Assembly (NCBI GenBank): GCA_041671545.1
Contig: JBAZBI010000006.1
Location: forward strand, 62,001 to 126,000
DNA from: UBA1563 sp041671545
GTDB taxonomy: Bacteria; Bacteroidota; Ignavibacteria; Ignavibacteriales; Ignavibacteriaceae
Reading direction: 5' to 3'
Length of the DNA: 64,000 nt
Position 1 is the first letter of the stretch. The number at the start of each line of letters is the position of its first letter. Below the pieces are notes generated by a model, which worked only from the letters and a program-made list of their open reading frames with translations, searched no databases and was not told where the DNA came from. A program made the position numbers and the translations under genes. Below are positions 16,713 through 25,881 of the stretch, piece by piece.

Positions 16713-17842
16713 TGTACTTCCTAATTTCAATATTTATGCTTCTCGGAATTTTCTACTTAGGATTTTTAGCAAAAATTCTTTCCGGCTTGAAAAAGGTAAG
16801 TCAAATTAGTTTTAGCAACGAGAAAAAACCTTTTGTGTCGGTCATTGTTCCGTTCAGAAATGAATCTGATGTGATATTAAAATGTTTAAGGAGTTTGGAA
16901 ACACAAAAATATCCGACTGAAAAATATGAGATACTTTTTGTGGATGATTTTTCGGAGGATGATTCTGTGTTAAAATTGACTTCTGAGAAACAACTTGCCG
17001 AGACAAAAATTCTATCTGTTCCGAATGAATATCAAACATTATCTCCAAAGAAACGATGTATAAAGTACGGAATTGAGAATGCGAAAGGAGAGATCATTCT
17101 TACAACTGATGCCGATTGTTTACATCAAAAGAATTGGATAGCAGCAATGGTTTCAACTTTTGATGAATCTACAGGATTTGTCTCCGGTCTGGTCAAGTTT
17201 TCTGATGCGAAAAAATTATTCGGAAAAATTCAGCAGTTGGAGTTTGGCGGATTAGTTTTAACCGGTGCCGGATTAATAGGAACGGGAAGTCCGACAATTT
17301 GTAACGCTGCAAATATCGCATTCAGAAAAGATGCCTTTGACTTTGTCGGTGGATATGATGATAACCAACATTTATCTTCTGGAGATGATGAATTTTTAAT
17401 GCAAAAGATTGCAAAGTCAGATAAGTATAAAGTTCAATTCCTTTTTTCTGAAAATGCGGTTGTAGAAACAGAAGCAAACAGATCAGTCAGCGGATTCATT
17501 CAGCAGAGAAAGCGATGGGCGAGCAAAGGATTGTTTTATAACGACAAAATGCTAATCCTCAAATTGATTTTTATCTATTTCTTTTTTTTAAGTTTACCAG
17601 TTCAGCTTCTACTCGGCTTAATTTTGCATTCGATTTTTCTTTATTCGTTTATAATTATGGTTTTAGGCAAAGTTATTCTTGAATATTTGATTCTTAAAAA
17701 AGGAATTCCTTTGCTTTATCGATTCATGGAGTTTCCTGTGTTTGTTTTTGCTGAAATTCTTCACGTTCCTTACATCATTCTGGCTGGTTTTGCGGGAGCT
17801 TTGGGGAATTTTGAATGGAAAGGGAGGAATTTGAAAAGATGA
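16712..17842 (+). CDS. Family 2 glycosyltransferase, membrane-anchored
   Basis: A 376-residue GT2 enzyme. An N-terminal membrane segment is followed by the GT-A core: VSVIVPFRNE, the VDDFSEDDS nucleotide-binding Asp pair, TTDADC (DxD region) and GDDEFLM. The QQRKRWASKG box (QxxRW) is typical of processive or membrane GT2 enzymes. Two to three C-terminal hydrophobic helices follow. Translationally coupled to the genes on both sides. A second GT2 (18462) has the same architecture; together with the deacetylase they suggest surface or lipid-linked polysaccharide synthesis. Confidence 0.9.
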   Translation: MYFLISIFMLLGIFYLGFLAKILSGLKKVSQISFSNEKKPFVSVIVPFRNESDVILKCLRSLETQKYPTEKYEILFVDDFSEDDSVLKLTSEKQLAETKILSVPNEYQTLSPKKRCIKYGIENAKGEIILTTDADCLHQKNWIAAMVSTFDESTGFVSGLVKFSDAKKLFGKIQQLEFGGLVLTGAGLIGTGSPTICNAANIAFRKDAFDFVGGYDDNQHLSSGDDEFLMQKIAKSDKYKVQFLFSENAVVETEANRSVSGFIQQRKRWASKGLFYNDKMLILKLIFIYFFFLSLPVQLLLGLILHSIFLYSFIIMVLGKVILEYLILKKGIPLLYRFMEFPVFVFAEILHVPYIILAGFAGALGNFEWKGRNLKR

Positions 17843-18474
17843 AATATCTTTATCAACCTCCGCGGATTGTACAAAGAATATTTAAAGGATTTGTCTGGCA
17901 TTCAACTCAAGAAAAAATTCTTTTAACATTTGATGATGGGCCAAATCCCGCAACAACGGAAAAAATTCTGAAGACACTGGGCGAAGAAAAGATTCAAGCT
18001 TTATTCTTTTGTGTTGGCAATAATGTTAAACGTTACCCGGAATTAACTAAAAATATTGTGGATAGTGGTCATGCTTTTGGCAACCATACATTTAATCATA
18101 AGGTGATAACCAAATTAACCAGTTTAGATTTTGAGAAAGAAGTAATCACGATGAATCAAGTAATTGAGGAAGTTATAGGAAATCCTCCAAAATATTTTCG
18201 GCCGCCCCATGGGCGATTTCAATTAAACCTGGTAAGTAGGTTGAAGCAATTCCAGTTAAAAAATGTAATGTGGAGCTTATTGCCCTATGATTATAAAAAC
18301 GATCTAAAAGTTGTTAAATTTGCAATCAAAAATTATCTTGCGAGTAATTCAATCGTGGTTTTACATGATAGTGATAAATCGAGTTTGATAATCTGTGATG
18401 CAATTAAATATCTTGCGGAGGAAGTCCGCAATAAAAATTTTCAATTCGGAACCCCTGAAGAATGTTTGAACTGA
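17839..18474 (+). CDS. Polysaccharide deacetylase (NodB homology, CE4)
   Basis: A CE4 deacetylase of 211 residues from the ATG at 17839, which overlaps the GT2 stop as ATGA and has AAAGGGAGG upstream. An earlier in-frame ATG at 17815 lies before that ribosome site and is less likely. The motifs are TFDDGPNP (catalytic and metal Asp), GNHTFNH (metal His pair), RPPHGRF and VVLHDSD. It removes N- or O-acetyl groups from a sugar polymer. No signal peptide is visible, so it may act on a cytoplasmic lipid-linked precursor. Substrate inferred from the neighbouring GT2 enzymes. Confidence 0.9.
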   Translation: MKYLYQPPRIVQRIFKGFVWHSTQEKILLTFDDGPNPATTEKILKTLGEEKIQALFFCVGNNVKRYPELTKNIVDSGHAFGNHTFNHKVITKLTSLDFEKEVITMNQVIEEVIGNPPKYFRPPHGRFQLNLVSRLKQFQLKNVMWSLLPYDYKNDLKVVKFAIKNYLASNSIVVLHDSDKSSLIICDAIKYLAEEVRNKNFQFGTPEECLN

Positions 18475-19553
18475 TTTTTCTTTTAGCAATGAGCGCTTAT
18501 TTTTTGCAGACCATTTGGTTTATCATCGGTTTGCAAAAAAAATTCCCACAAAAAGCGCTTACTGATCTGCCGGTGGCAACAATTATTGTAGCGGCGCGGA
18601 ATGAAGAACAAAACATCGGCGCATGTTTGGAAGCATTGAACAATCTTGAATATCCGGAAGGAAAACTTGAAATTATTTTGGTGGATGATAAATCGACGGA
18701 CAAAACGGGTGAGATAGTTGATTCATTTATTAGCGATAAACCAAAATTCAAAAAAATCGTAACTAAAAAAGAGATTGGTCACTTAAAAGGGAAAACCAAC
18801 GCCATTGCGAACGCGATTGAGGAAGCGCATGGTGAAATTATTTTAACAACCGATGCTGATTGTATCGTTTCGCCAACTTGGGCAAAAACACTATCTTCAT
18901 ATTTTATGGATGATGTTGCGATCGTAAACGGATTTACGGTACAAGATGCAAAGACTCAATTTGCCGGTATGCAGCATCTCGATTTTGTGTATCTTTTATC
19001 TGTTGCTGCCGGTACTATAAATTTTAATAAACCGTTGAGCTGTATCGGCAACAATATGTCTTTCAGAAAATCGGTTTACAATGAAGTTGGCGGTTATGAG
19101 AATCTGCCGTTCAGTGTTACAGAAGATTTTAATTTGTTATTTGCAATTCACAAACTGAAAAAATATAAAATCATTTATCCGTTGGATGTAAACAGCTTAG
19201 TGACTACTCAACCTTGCCGCGATTTAAATAATTTATATCGACAGAAGAAACGTTGGGCAGTCGGGGGACTTAAAGCCCCACTTCGCGGATTTTTTATTAT
19301 GGCGAACGGTTGGGTTGCTCATCTTGCAATTTTATTGCTTCCGTTCTTTTTTTCTTCAGCAGCTCTGTCACTTTTCTTTTTCAAGCTGGTAGTTGACTTT
19401 CTTTTTCTCTTTTTCGTTCTAAATGAATTAAAACTTACATCCACTTTAAAATATTTTTTCGTTTTTGAAGTCTATTATATCCTTTATGTGGTTCTGCTTC
19501 CGTTCGCTGTGCTACCGAACAGGAAAGTAATGTGGAAAGGGAGAGAATATTAG
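18462..19553 (+). CDS. Family 2 glycosyltransferase, membrane-anchored
   Basis: A 363-residue GT2 enzyme like the one at 16712. It has an N-terminal membrane helix, VATIIVAARNEEQNIGACL, VDDKSTDKTGEI, TTDADCIVSP, TEDFNLLFAI and RQKKRWAVGGL (QxxRW box), followed by hydrophobic C-terminal helices. The 13-nt overlap with the deacetylase gene and a TAGTG overlap with the next gene show tight coupling. Part of the 15.8-22.4 kb envelope cluster; sugar donor unknown. Confidence 0.9.
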   Translation: MFELIFLLAMSAYFLQTIWFIIGLQKKFPQKALTDLPVATIIVAARNEEQNIGACLEALNNLEYPEGKLEIILVDDKSTDKTGEIVDSFISDKPKFKKIVTKKEIGHLKGKTNAIANAIEEAHGEIILTTDADCIVSPTWAKTLSSYFMDDVAIVNGFTVQDAKTQFAGMQHLDFVYLLSVAAGTINFNKPLSCIGNNMSFRKSVYNEVGGYENLPFSVTEDFNLLFAIHKLKKYKIIYPLDVNSLVTTQPCRDLNNLYRQKKRWAVGGLKAPLRGFFIMANGWVAHLAILLLPFFFSSAALSLFFFKLVVDFLFLFFVLNELKLTSTLKYFFVFEVYYILYVVLLPFAVLPNRKVMWKGREY

Positions 19554-20539
19554 TGCTGCTCCTTTGCAATTATTATGTAACATACCGTTGTAACGCATAC
19601 TGCAATTTTTGCCATTTCGGTGAACATGAGAAATTCAAAAATACTCCTTTAGCTGATTTTGAAGATTATAAGAATAATATCGAACAAATTGCTAAATTAG
19701 GTGTGAAATTTCTTGATTTGACCGGTGGTGAACCGCTGCTTCATCCTAAAATTTCTGAAATGGTGAAATTTGCAAAAGGATTAAAGTTACAGACGAGTAT
19801 AACTACAAACGGACTTCTTTATCACAAATACGCTGAAGCGCTTGCGGGAAATGTGAACTTGCTTCATTTTTCACTCGATTCTCCGGACGAAAAAGAACAT
19901 AATAAAATCCGCGGAGTGAATTGTTTCCAGGCTGTTCTTAAAAGTTTAAAACTGGCAAAAAGTTTGGGAGAATATCCCGACATACTTTTTACAGTTACGA
20001 ATGAGACTTACACAAAACTTCCGCAGATGCATGAACTAGCGCGAAAACATGATTTAGTTTTAATTGTAAATCCTGTCTTCTCTTATTTCGGAAACCCCGG
20101 TTTGCATATGCAAGCTATAAAATATATTGAAGAATATGTTGACGGGAAGCATGATATTTATCTCAATGACGCTTATCTGAGATTAAGAAAGAATGGCGGA
20201 AACAATATTAAGAAGCCGTTATGTAAAGCGGTTTCACGGGTAATTGTAATTTCACCTAACAATGAAATTATTCTCCCTTGTTATCATTTTGAAAATGAGA
20301 GAATTAAAATTGATCGTCCGATCAAAGAAATAAGAAAATCAGAAAAAATTTCTTACTTCAAGAAAATGGAAGGGAGATTCGACTTTTGCCAGGGCTGTAC
20401 GGTGAACTGTTACTTTGAACCGTCATTCGCTTTTCCTACAAACATGTACGGCATTGTCGGTCTTTCTTCAAAAATTAAATACGGTTATCATAAATTGATT
20501 AAACAAAAATTATTATCGAAAGCTTCTAAATCAGTATGA
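19553..20539 (+). CDS. Radical SAM protein with C-terminal cysteine cluster
   Basis: About 328 residues from a GTG start that overlaps the GT2 stop (TAGTG), with AAAGGGAGAG upstream. The radical SAM cluster CxxxCxxC is explicit (YRCNAYCNFC), followed by DLTGGEPLLHP. The C-terminus carries further cysteines (KPLCKAV, ILPCYHF, FCQGCTVNC) like a SPASM/twitch auxiliary cluster. Substrate unknown. Its place between a glycosyltransferase and envelope genes suggests a lipid or glycan modification, but peptide maturation cannot be ruled out. The longer ATG start at 19532 lies inside the GT2 gene before the ribosome site. Confidence 0.82.
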   Translation: MLLLCNYYVTYRCNAYCNFCHFGEHEKFKNTPLADFEDYKNNIEQIAKLGVKFLDLTGGEPLLHPKISEMVKFAKGLKLQTSITTNGLLYHKYAEALAGNVNLLHFSLDSPDEKEHNKIRGVNCFQAVLKSLKLAKSLGEYPDILFTVTNETYTKLPQMHELARKHDLVLIVNPVFSYFGNPGLHMQAIKYIEEYVDGKHDIYLNDAYLRLRKNGGNNIKKPLCKAVSRVIVISPNNEIILPCYHFENERIKIDRPIKEIRKSEKISYFKKMEGRFDFCQGCTVNCYFEPSFAFPTNMYGIVGLSSKIKYGYHKLIKQKLLSKASKSV

Positions 20540-21366
20540 GTAGAAAAATAACACTCCTATTCTTTATTTTATTATTTGGGGTAGATCAGTTTGCGCAGCA
20601 AAAATTTGAACTTTTTCCATCAGAGTTGAACATTAAACCGTTTGTTGCTAATACTCTTGAACCGAAAGCAGGTTTTATGTTTATGTCGGGGAAGAATAGT
20701 TTGCGCCTTGATATCGGAACTTCAAAAGATTTTGTTCAATTCGGAAACGATGAAAAAACTTATTCATTCGGTGGTGACTTTTTCACGTTTACCAAACTGC
20801 GAGGAGAAAAAGATTTTCACTTCCCGGTTGATGCGGTCGATTATTTGTTTGGTTTAAACGGAAGTATAAAAATTAAAAATGCAAATTCGGAATGCGGTTT
20901 ACGCATGAGATTGAGCCACATTTCTGCACATTTTGTTGATGGGCATTTTGATAATTATACTGGAGCTTGGCGGGGTGGAAGAACTCCACGTGTTTACAGT
21001 AGAGAGTTTGTTGAATTCACTCCTTTTTATTTAGTAAACGATTTGCGTGTTTACACAAGTTATTCCTATCTCTTTCATGTTGTTCCGAAGGAAATCGGAA
21101 AAAGTATTTTCCAAATTGGCGGTGAGAAATTCTTTAATTTATCGTTTGCTGATTATCTTTTCCCATTTATCGCATATGACCTTCGATTAACAAAAATTGG
21201 AAAATATTCCGGTACAAATTCTTTGTCAGCTGGAGTAAAAATCGGAAAGAAGAATTCCGGTGGAATCAGTTTTATTGTGGACTATTTTTCCGGCAATAAT
21301 ATTCATGGTGAATATTTCGATTACAAAGAAAAATATGTTGCTTTCGGATTGAACTTAGATTTATAA
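20536..21366 (+). CDS. DUF1207-like outer-membrane beta-barrel protein
   Basis: A 276-residue secreted protein with a signal peptide (ITLLFFILLFGVDQFAQQ). The body alternates beta strands and aromatic residues. Segments such as ELFPSELNIKPFVANTLEPKA (in parts) and RLSHISAHFVDGHF resemble DUF1207 proteins, predicted outer-membrane barrels. Overlaps the radical SAM stop (ATGA) and lies one base from the M50 gene. Function unknown; possibly an outer-membrane part of the same glycan or lipid pathway. Confidence 0.65.
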   Translation: MSRKITLLFFILLFGVDQFAQQKFELFPSELNIKPFVANTLEPKAGFMFMSGKNSLRLDIGTSKDFVQFGNDEKTYSFGGDFFTFTKLRGEKDFHFPVDAVDYLFGLNGSIKIKNANSECGLRMRLSHISAHFVDGHFDNYTGAWRGGRTPRVYSREFVEFTPFYLVNDLRVYTSYSYLFHVVPKEIGKSIFQIGGEKFFNLSFADYLFPFIAYDLRLTKIGKYSGTNSLSAGVKIGKKNSGGISFIVDYFSGNNIHGEYFDYKEKYVAFGLNLDL

Positions 21367-21367
21367 G

Positions 21368-22363
21368 ATGAAAAATATTTTCGCACAACAATTGTCAGAA
21401 CCGGTGGATACATTTGAGAAAGAAAAGCAAAGGTATTGGCTTCACATTCTTCTTTTTCTGCTGACTCTTTTCACAACAACCGTTGCCGGTTATGAATGGG
21501 TAAGAGGTTTTTCAAATCGAATGGAGTTTACAGAATTGGTTTATGGAATTCCTTATTCACTTTCAATTTTGTTCGTTTTGGGTTCGCATGAGTTTGGACA
21601 TTTCTTTGCGGCGAAAATTCATAAGGTGCGGGCAACGCTTCCATATTTTATTCCATTTCCATCGATAATGGGATTCTTAAATTTTGGAACACTTGGAGCA
21701 GTAATTAAAATTAAATCTCCAATTCCTTCAAAGAAAGCTCTGTTCGATATTGGTGTTGCCGGACCAATTGCCGGTTTTGTTGCTTCGATGATTCTTATCA
21801 TTTATGGATTTACTCATCTTCCCGGGAAAGAATATTTGTTACAAATTCATCCTGATTATGATTTGCCAACTTACGGAAAAAATGGACTGGCACTAATTTT
21901 TGGTGATTCACTTTTGTTCTCATTCTTGCGTGAAGTATTTACTTCTTCAAAAGATTTTATCCCTCCGATGTCTGAGATTTACCATTATCCTTATTTGTGC
22001 GTAGGGTGGTTTGGTTTTTTTGTAACTGCGATGAATCTAATTCCAGTTGGGCAACTCGATGGCGGACATGTTGTTTATGCTTTGTTCGGCGAAAAGAAAC
22101 AATATGCGATCAGTTCTATTGCGATGATATTTTTAATTGTTTTTGGTGTGGCTGGAATTATAATTTCATATTTCGAAATTCCACTTAACATTGGATGGAG
22201 TGGCTGGTTGTTCTGGGCTGTAATTCTGTTTTTTGTTATCAAGATAAAACATCCGCCAATTTATGATGATGTTGAACTTGATTGGAAAAGGAAGACTATC
22301 GGATATTTAACAATCGCAATTTTTATTTTGTGCTTTATACCGGCGCCATTTATAATTTTATAA
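21368..22363 (+). CDS. Site-2 protease family (M50) membrane metalloprotease
   Basis: A 331-residue intramembrane protease. The zinc motif HEFGH (H74, E75, H78) lies in a transmembrane helix, and the second motif, NLIPVGQLDGGHVVYALFG (NxxPxxxLDGG), supplies the third ligand. About six hydrophobic helices; no PDZ domain. Last gene of the coupled envelope run starting at 15762. Such proteases process membrane-anchored regulators or lipoprotein remnants; the substrate here is unknown. Confidence 0.9.
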   Translation: MKNIFAQQLSEPVDTFEKEKQRYWLHILLFLLTLFTTTVAGYEWVRGFSNRMEFTELVYGIPYSLSILFVLGSHEFGHFFAAKIHKVRATLPYFIPFPSIMGFLNFGTLGAVIKIKSPIPSKKALFDIGVAGPIAGFVASMILIIYGFTHLPGKEYLLQIHPDYDLPTYGKNGLALIFGDSLLFSFLREVFTSSKDFIPPMSEIYHYPYLCVGWFGFFVTAMNLIPVGQLDGGHVVYALFGEKKQYAISSIAMIFLIVFGVAGIIISYFEIPLNIGWSGWLFWAVILFFVIKIKHPPIYDDVELDWKRKTIGYLTIAIFILCFIPAPFIIL

Positions 22364-22415
22364 AGTATATATTTTTTTACCTTTAATTATTTACTCTGCT
22401 ATAAGATATTTCACC

Positions 22416-23222
22416 ATGAAAAAATTATTCTTATTAATTCTTCTCGTCACAGCGTTTTATGGGTGTGAAAAGAAATTCGATACTATTGTAGAGACGAAAT
22501 CCACAACTTACCAGGTGTTTCAAGTTGCTACATTTTCCACTTTCACTCACACACTTTCGGACTCGGTGCTCAATCCATGGATCGAATTTACCTCTACTTC
22601 AGATATAAATAGAGTTTGGATAGAAATTCTTTCGCCGGAAAATGAAAAAATATTTGGCGGAACCATTGGACTATATGATAACGGAAGTCCAGGTACCGGT
22701 GATGCTGTGAAAGGCGATAGTGTTTTTTCCGCTCTCGTAATTATGAAATACGAATACATTAACGGAATGTATTCAATCAATTATTTTGTGGAAGATAAAA
22801 CGGGAGCAACAAAAAAAGTGGCCTCACAAACTTTTGTTTTTGATAACGGAAAAGCTAATGTTGCTCCAATAATACTTAACGTTTCAGTTCCTGATACAAT
22901 TCATCGTGAATCATCTTTTTCATTTAATATTGAAGTCATTGATTCAAATGGAGTGAGAGATATTCAACATGCATTATTTATCCTTTACCGTCCAGACGGG
23001 ACAATTGTATATAACATTTCCGGTGAAGCTCAATGGGATATGTTTAATGACGGAAACAGTAGTCAACACGGGGATGCTTCAGCAAGTGATAACATTTTTT
23101 CATTTGCAAATATTTTCACGTCGACTGCTCAGTTAGGAGAATGGAAATTTGAATTTCAAGCTAAAGATCGAGGAGGGAAAACAAGTGCTATTGTTTCAGA
23201 AACCATGGTTGTTATAGAATGA
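22416..23222 (+). CDS. Putative lipoprotein
   Basis: A 268-residue exported protein. A short signal peptide ends in a loose lipobox (TAFYGC) followed by EKK. The body has two Ig-like or beta-sandwich regions, each with the pattern DNGSPGTGDAVKGDSVFS or DGNSSQHGDASASDNIFS, i.e. repeated D-G-x(4-6)-G-D-A motifs that could bind calcium. Not recognised beyond that. Its stop overlaps the next start, so it belongs with the propeller and PorV/PorQ genes that follow. Confidence 0.65.
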   Translation: MKKLFLLILLVTAFYGCEKKFDTIVETKSTTYQVFQVATFSTFTHTLSDSVLNPWIEFTSTSDINRVWIEILSPENEKIFGGTIGLYDNGSPGTGDAVKGDSVFSALVIMKYEYINGMYSINYFVEDKTGATKKVASQTFVFDNGKANVAPIILNVSVPDTIHRESSFSFNIEVIDSNGVRDIQHALFILYRPDGTIVYNISGEAQWDMFNDGNSSQHGDASASDNIFSFANIFTSTAQLGEWKFEFQAKDRGGKTSAIVSETMVVIE

Positions 23223-24847
23223 CAAAGCAAATATTCCCTTTCATTTTCATATTTAGCTTAATTCTTTCAGCTCAAAAAATTCCCAAAAATTTTCTTTTAG
23301 AAAAAGCTAATAATTCCTCCGAAATGTCGGTTGAAGAAAATCCCGCAAGTAACAGTATAAATGACATTCTTGTAGTTGGAGATACAATCTGGCTCGGTAC
23401 ATCAAGAGGATTGAGTCAATCAACTGATAACGGTTCAACCTGGAAAAATTATTATAACACTTCGGAATTTGGAACAGAAAGTATCACTGCTTTACTTTAT
23501 GCAAAAGGAGTGATCTTTGCATCAACGGCACACTCCATTGAAAAAGATGGAGCCTCATTACCCGAAGGAAGTGGTTTCCGGTTTTCTTCCGATAATGGAA
23601 TCACGTGGAAAACAGTTGCACAACCTATTGATGATAGCGGCGATTCTTCAGTAGTTTATGGAAAAAATATTTTACGTGCTTTACCGGTTACCGTCGCAGT
23701 TCAAAATATTATTTATGATTTTGCCTTTGCCGGAAATAAAATTTGGATCGCTACTTTTGCCGGTGGTCTTCGTTCAGTATCGTTCGATAGTTTAATAGCA
23801 AATGTAAACGCTAAATGGAGCAGAACTGTTCTTCCGCCAGATTATCTCCCATCGATAAAACCTTCCGATTCTTTGTCATTTACTATCCAACCTGTTGCCG
23901 GAAAATTTGGTAAAGAAGAATATTTGAATTATCGACTCTTCTCTTTGATTGCAGCAGATGATTCAACTCTCTATGCCGGGACTGCAAATGGAATTAATAA
24001 AACGACAAATGCATTTCTTCCAGCTGATTCAATGAGTTGGGAGAAATTTAATCATCAAAGCGATCAGGCAAATCCAATCAGTGGAAATTTTATTGTAGCG
24101 TTGGGGTACAATAAATTACTCAAAGCAGTTTTTGCAGCCTCATGGAAAGCAAATGATCAAAACGAATTTTATGCTGTTAGTTATTCGCGTGACGGTGGAA
24201 CAAATTGGATCACAACTTTACATGGCGAAAAACCTCATAACTTTGCTTCAGATAAAAATAGTGTGATTGTAACAACGGATAACGGAATCTATTTAAATGA
24301 AATAAGTACACTTAATAGTTGGTTAAATGCCGGGTCAATCGTAGATAAAAAGACCGGACTTGTCTTGCAGACATCGGTATTTTATTCCGCTGCATTTGCC
24401 AACAATGGAAATACCGTCTGGGCCGGTTCGGAAGATGGTTTAGTAAAAAACGAAATGCCCGGTTATAATTGGTCCGATGATTGGACAATCTTATATGCTT
24501 CTCAACCATTATCAAAAAAAGATGATACCTATGCTTTCCCAAATCCTTTTTCACCTAAAATGGAAAAGGTAAAGATCAAATACAACACAGGTGGAAATTC
24601 AAAAAAAGTAACGATCAGAATTTTAAATTTTGGAATGAGTTGCTTGCGAACATTAGTCCAAAATGTTGAGAGAGGCAATCCGGCGCACGTTATAAATGCT
24701 CCTAATTCCGACGGAATCAATGGAGTTATCGATTATTGGGATGGTCGGGATGATTACGGTAGTGTTGTGCCAAATGGCGTCTATTTTTATCGTGTTGAAA
24801 TTGATGGGGAAGACCCGCAATTCGGAAAAATAATGGTAATTCAGTAA
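23219..24847 (+). CDS. Secreted beta-propeller protein with FlgD-like Ig domain
   Basis: A 542-residue exported protein. After a signal peptide, propeller-type strands recur (TIWLGTSRGLSQSTDNGSTW, SSDNGITWKTV, TLYAGTANGI, TVWAGSEDGLV), like sensor or two-component propellers and BNR repeats. The last 100 residues begin YAFPNPFSPKMEKVKI and end FGKIMVIQ, with WDGRDDYGSVVPNGVYFYRV, the FlgD Ig-like fold seen at the C-terminus of many secreted Ignavibacteria proteins. Probably cell-surface or secreted; part of the 22.4-26.8 kb operon. Confidence 0.8.
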   Translation: MTKQIFPFIFIFSLILSAQKIPKNFLLEKANNSSEMSVEENPASNSINDILVVGDTIWLGTSRGLSQSTDNGSTWKNYYNTSEFGTESITALLYAKGVIFASTAHSIEKDGASLPEGSGFRFSSDNGITWKTVAQPIDDSGDSSVVYGKNILRALPVTVAVQNIIYDFAFAGNKIWIATFAGGLRSVSFDSLIANVNAKWSRTVLPPDYLPSIKPSDSLSFTIQPVAGKFGKEEYLNYRLFSLIAADDSTLYAGTANGINKTTNAFLPADSMSWEKFNHQSDQANPISGNFIVALGYNKLLKAVFAASWKANDQNEFYAVSYSRDGGTNWITTLHGEKPHNFASDKNSVIVTTDNGIYLNEISTLNSWLNAGSIVDKKTGLVLQTSVFYSAAFANNGNTVWAGSEDGLVKNEMPGYNWSDDWTILYASQPLSKKDDTYAFPNPFSPKMEKVKIKYNTGGNSKKVTIRILNFGMSCLRTLVQNVERGNPAHVINAPNSDGINGVIDYWDGRDDYGSVVPNGVYFYRVEIDGEDPQFGKIMVIQ

Positions 24848-24856
24848 AGGTAAATT

Positions 24857-25861
24857 TTGAAACAACTAATTTTATTTTTCATTTTAGTAGTATCGTCCGG
24901 GCTGATTTTCGCTCAACCTAAAGTAAGTAAAATCAATTCATCAGCTGGAGCTTTTACACGGTTAGGTTTTGGTCCCCGTGGAATAGCAATGGGAAATTCC
25001 TTATCAGCTATTAAAGAAGGTGATTTGAACGCGTACTACAATCCCGCCGTTTCAGTATTTCAGAACGGAAATGTTTTTCAAAGCGGATATTCATTTCTAT
25101 CGTTAGATAGAAAATTAAACTTCGTTTCTTTTACACGAAGATTTGATTTCTACTCAAAAAGAGATTCCGCAATTGAAAATAAGAAACCACGAACCTCTGC
25201 TGGAGTTTGTGTCGGTTTGATTAATTCCGGTGTGAATAATATCGATGAACGTGATAACCAGGGTTTTAAGAAGGGAACGCTTTCAACCTCTGAAAATCAA
25301 TTTTATGTTGCCATCTCAATTAAGTTTTCCGAAAAAGTAGCGGCCGGATTTTCTACCAAGTTTTATTATTACAAATTATATCAAGATATAACCTCCACAA
25401 GTTTAGGATTTGATCTTGGATTGCTCTATTCATATACTAAAAATATTACTTTATCATTTGTACTTACTGATTTGAACAGTAAGTATAAGTGGGACTCCTC
25501 TCCTTTGTATGATATCGATGGTACGCTTACAGAAAATAAATTTCCAACCGGAAAAAAAATTGGGATTAGTTATAATTTGGATGAATATAAAGTTTTAACC
25601 TCCGGAGAATTTTATTTTGACAATTTTGGAACAAAGATGTTGCGTCTTGGTGCAGAATACAGTCCGATAGAAGATTTTTTTCTTCGTGCCGGATTTGATA
25701 ACTATCATATTAACAATGGAGATGAGCCGGTTAAACCCTCATTTGGTCTCGGATACTCAAAAGTTATTGTAAGTATTGTGGTTGGATTTGACTATGCTTT
25801 TATGTATGAACCATATTCAGCTCAAGACCGACATATAATTGGTGCACACATTAATTTCTAA
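24857..25861 (+). CDS. PorV/PorQ-family outer-membrane protein
   Basis: A 334-residue barrel protein starting at TTG 24857. The signal peptide ends AQPKV. The PorV/PorQ signature is AFTRLGFGPRGIAMGNSLSAIKEGDLNAYYNPA, followed by beta strands and a terminal aromatic residue. Family members are T9SS-associated FadL-like barrels; PorV shuttles cargo to the attachment complex. A second family member follows directly. Specific role here inferred. Confidence 0.85.
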   Translation: MKQLILFFILVVSSGLIFAQPKVSKINSSAGAFTRLGFGPRGIAMGNSLSAIKEGDLNAYYNPAVSVFQNGNVFQSGYSFLSLDRKLNFVSFTRRFDFYSKRDSAIENKKPRTSAGVCVGLINSGVNNIDERDNQGFKKGTLSTSENQFYVAISIKFSEKVAAGFSTKFYYYKLYQDITSTSLGFDLGLLYSYTKNITLSFVLTDLNSKYKWDSSPLYDIDGTLTENKFPTGKKIGISYNLDEYKVLTSGEFYFDNFGTKMLRLGAEYSPIEDFFLRAGFDNYHINNGDEPVKPSFGLGYSKVIVSIVVGFDYAFMYEPYSAQDRHIIGAHINF

Positions 25862-25881
25862 TTCTTTTACTATTTTTAACT

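Noticed and set aside
24312..24865. Minus-strand small proteins opposite the propeller gene
   Set aside because: Shadow frames of a clear coding region, with no ribosome site and no conserved motif.
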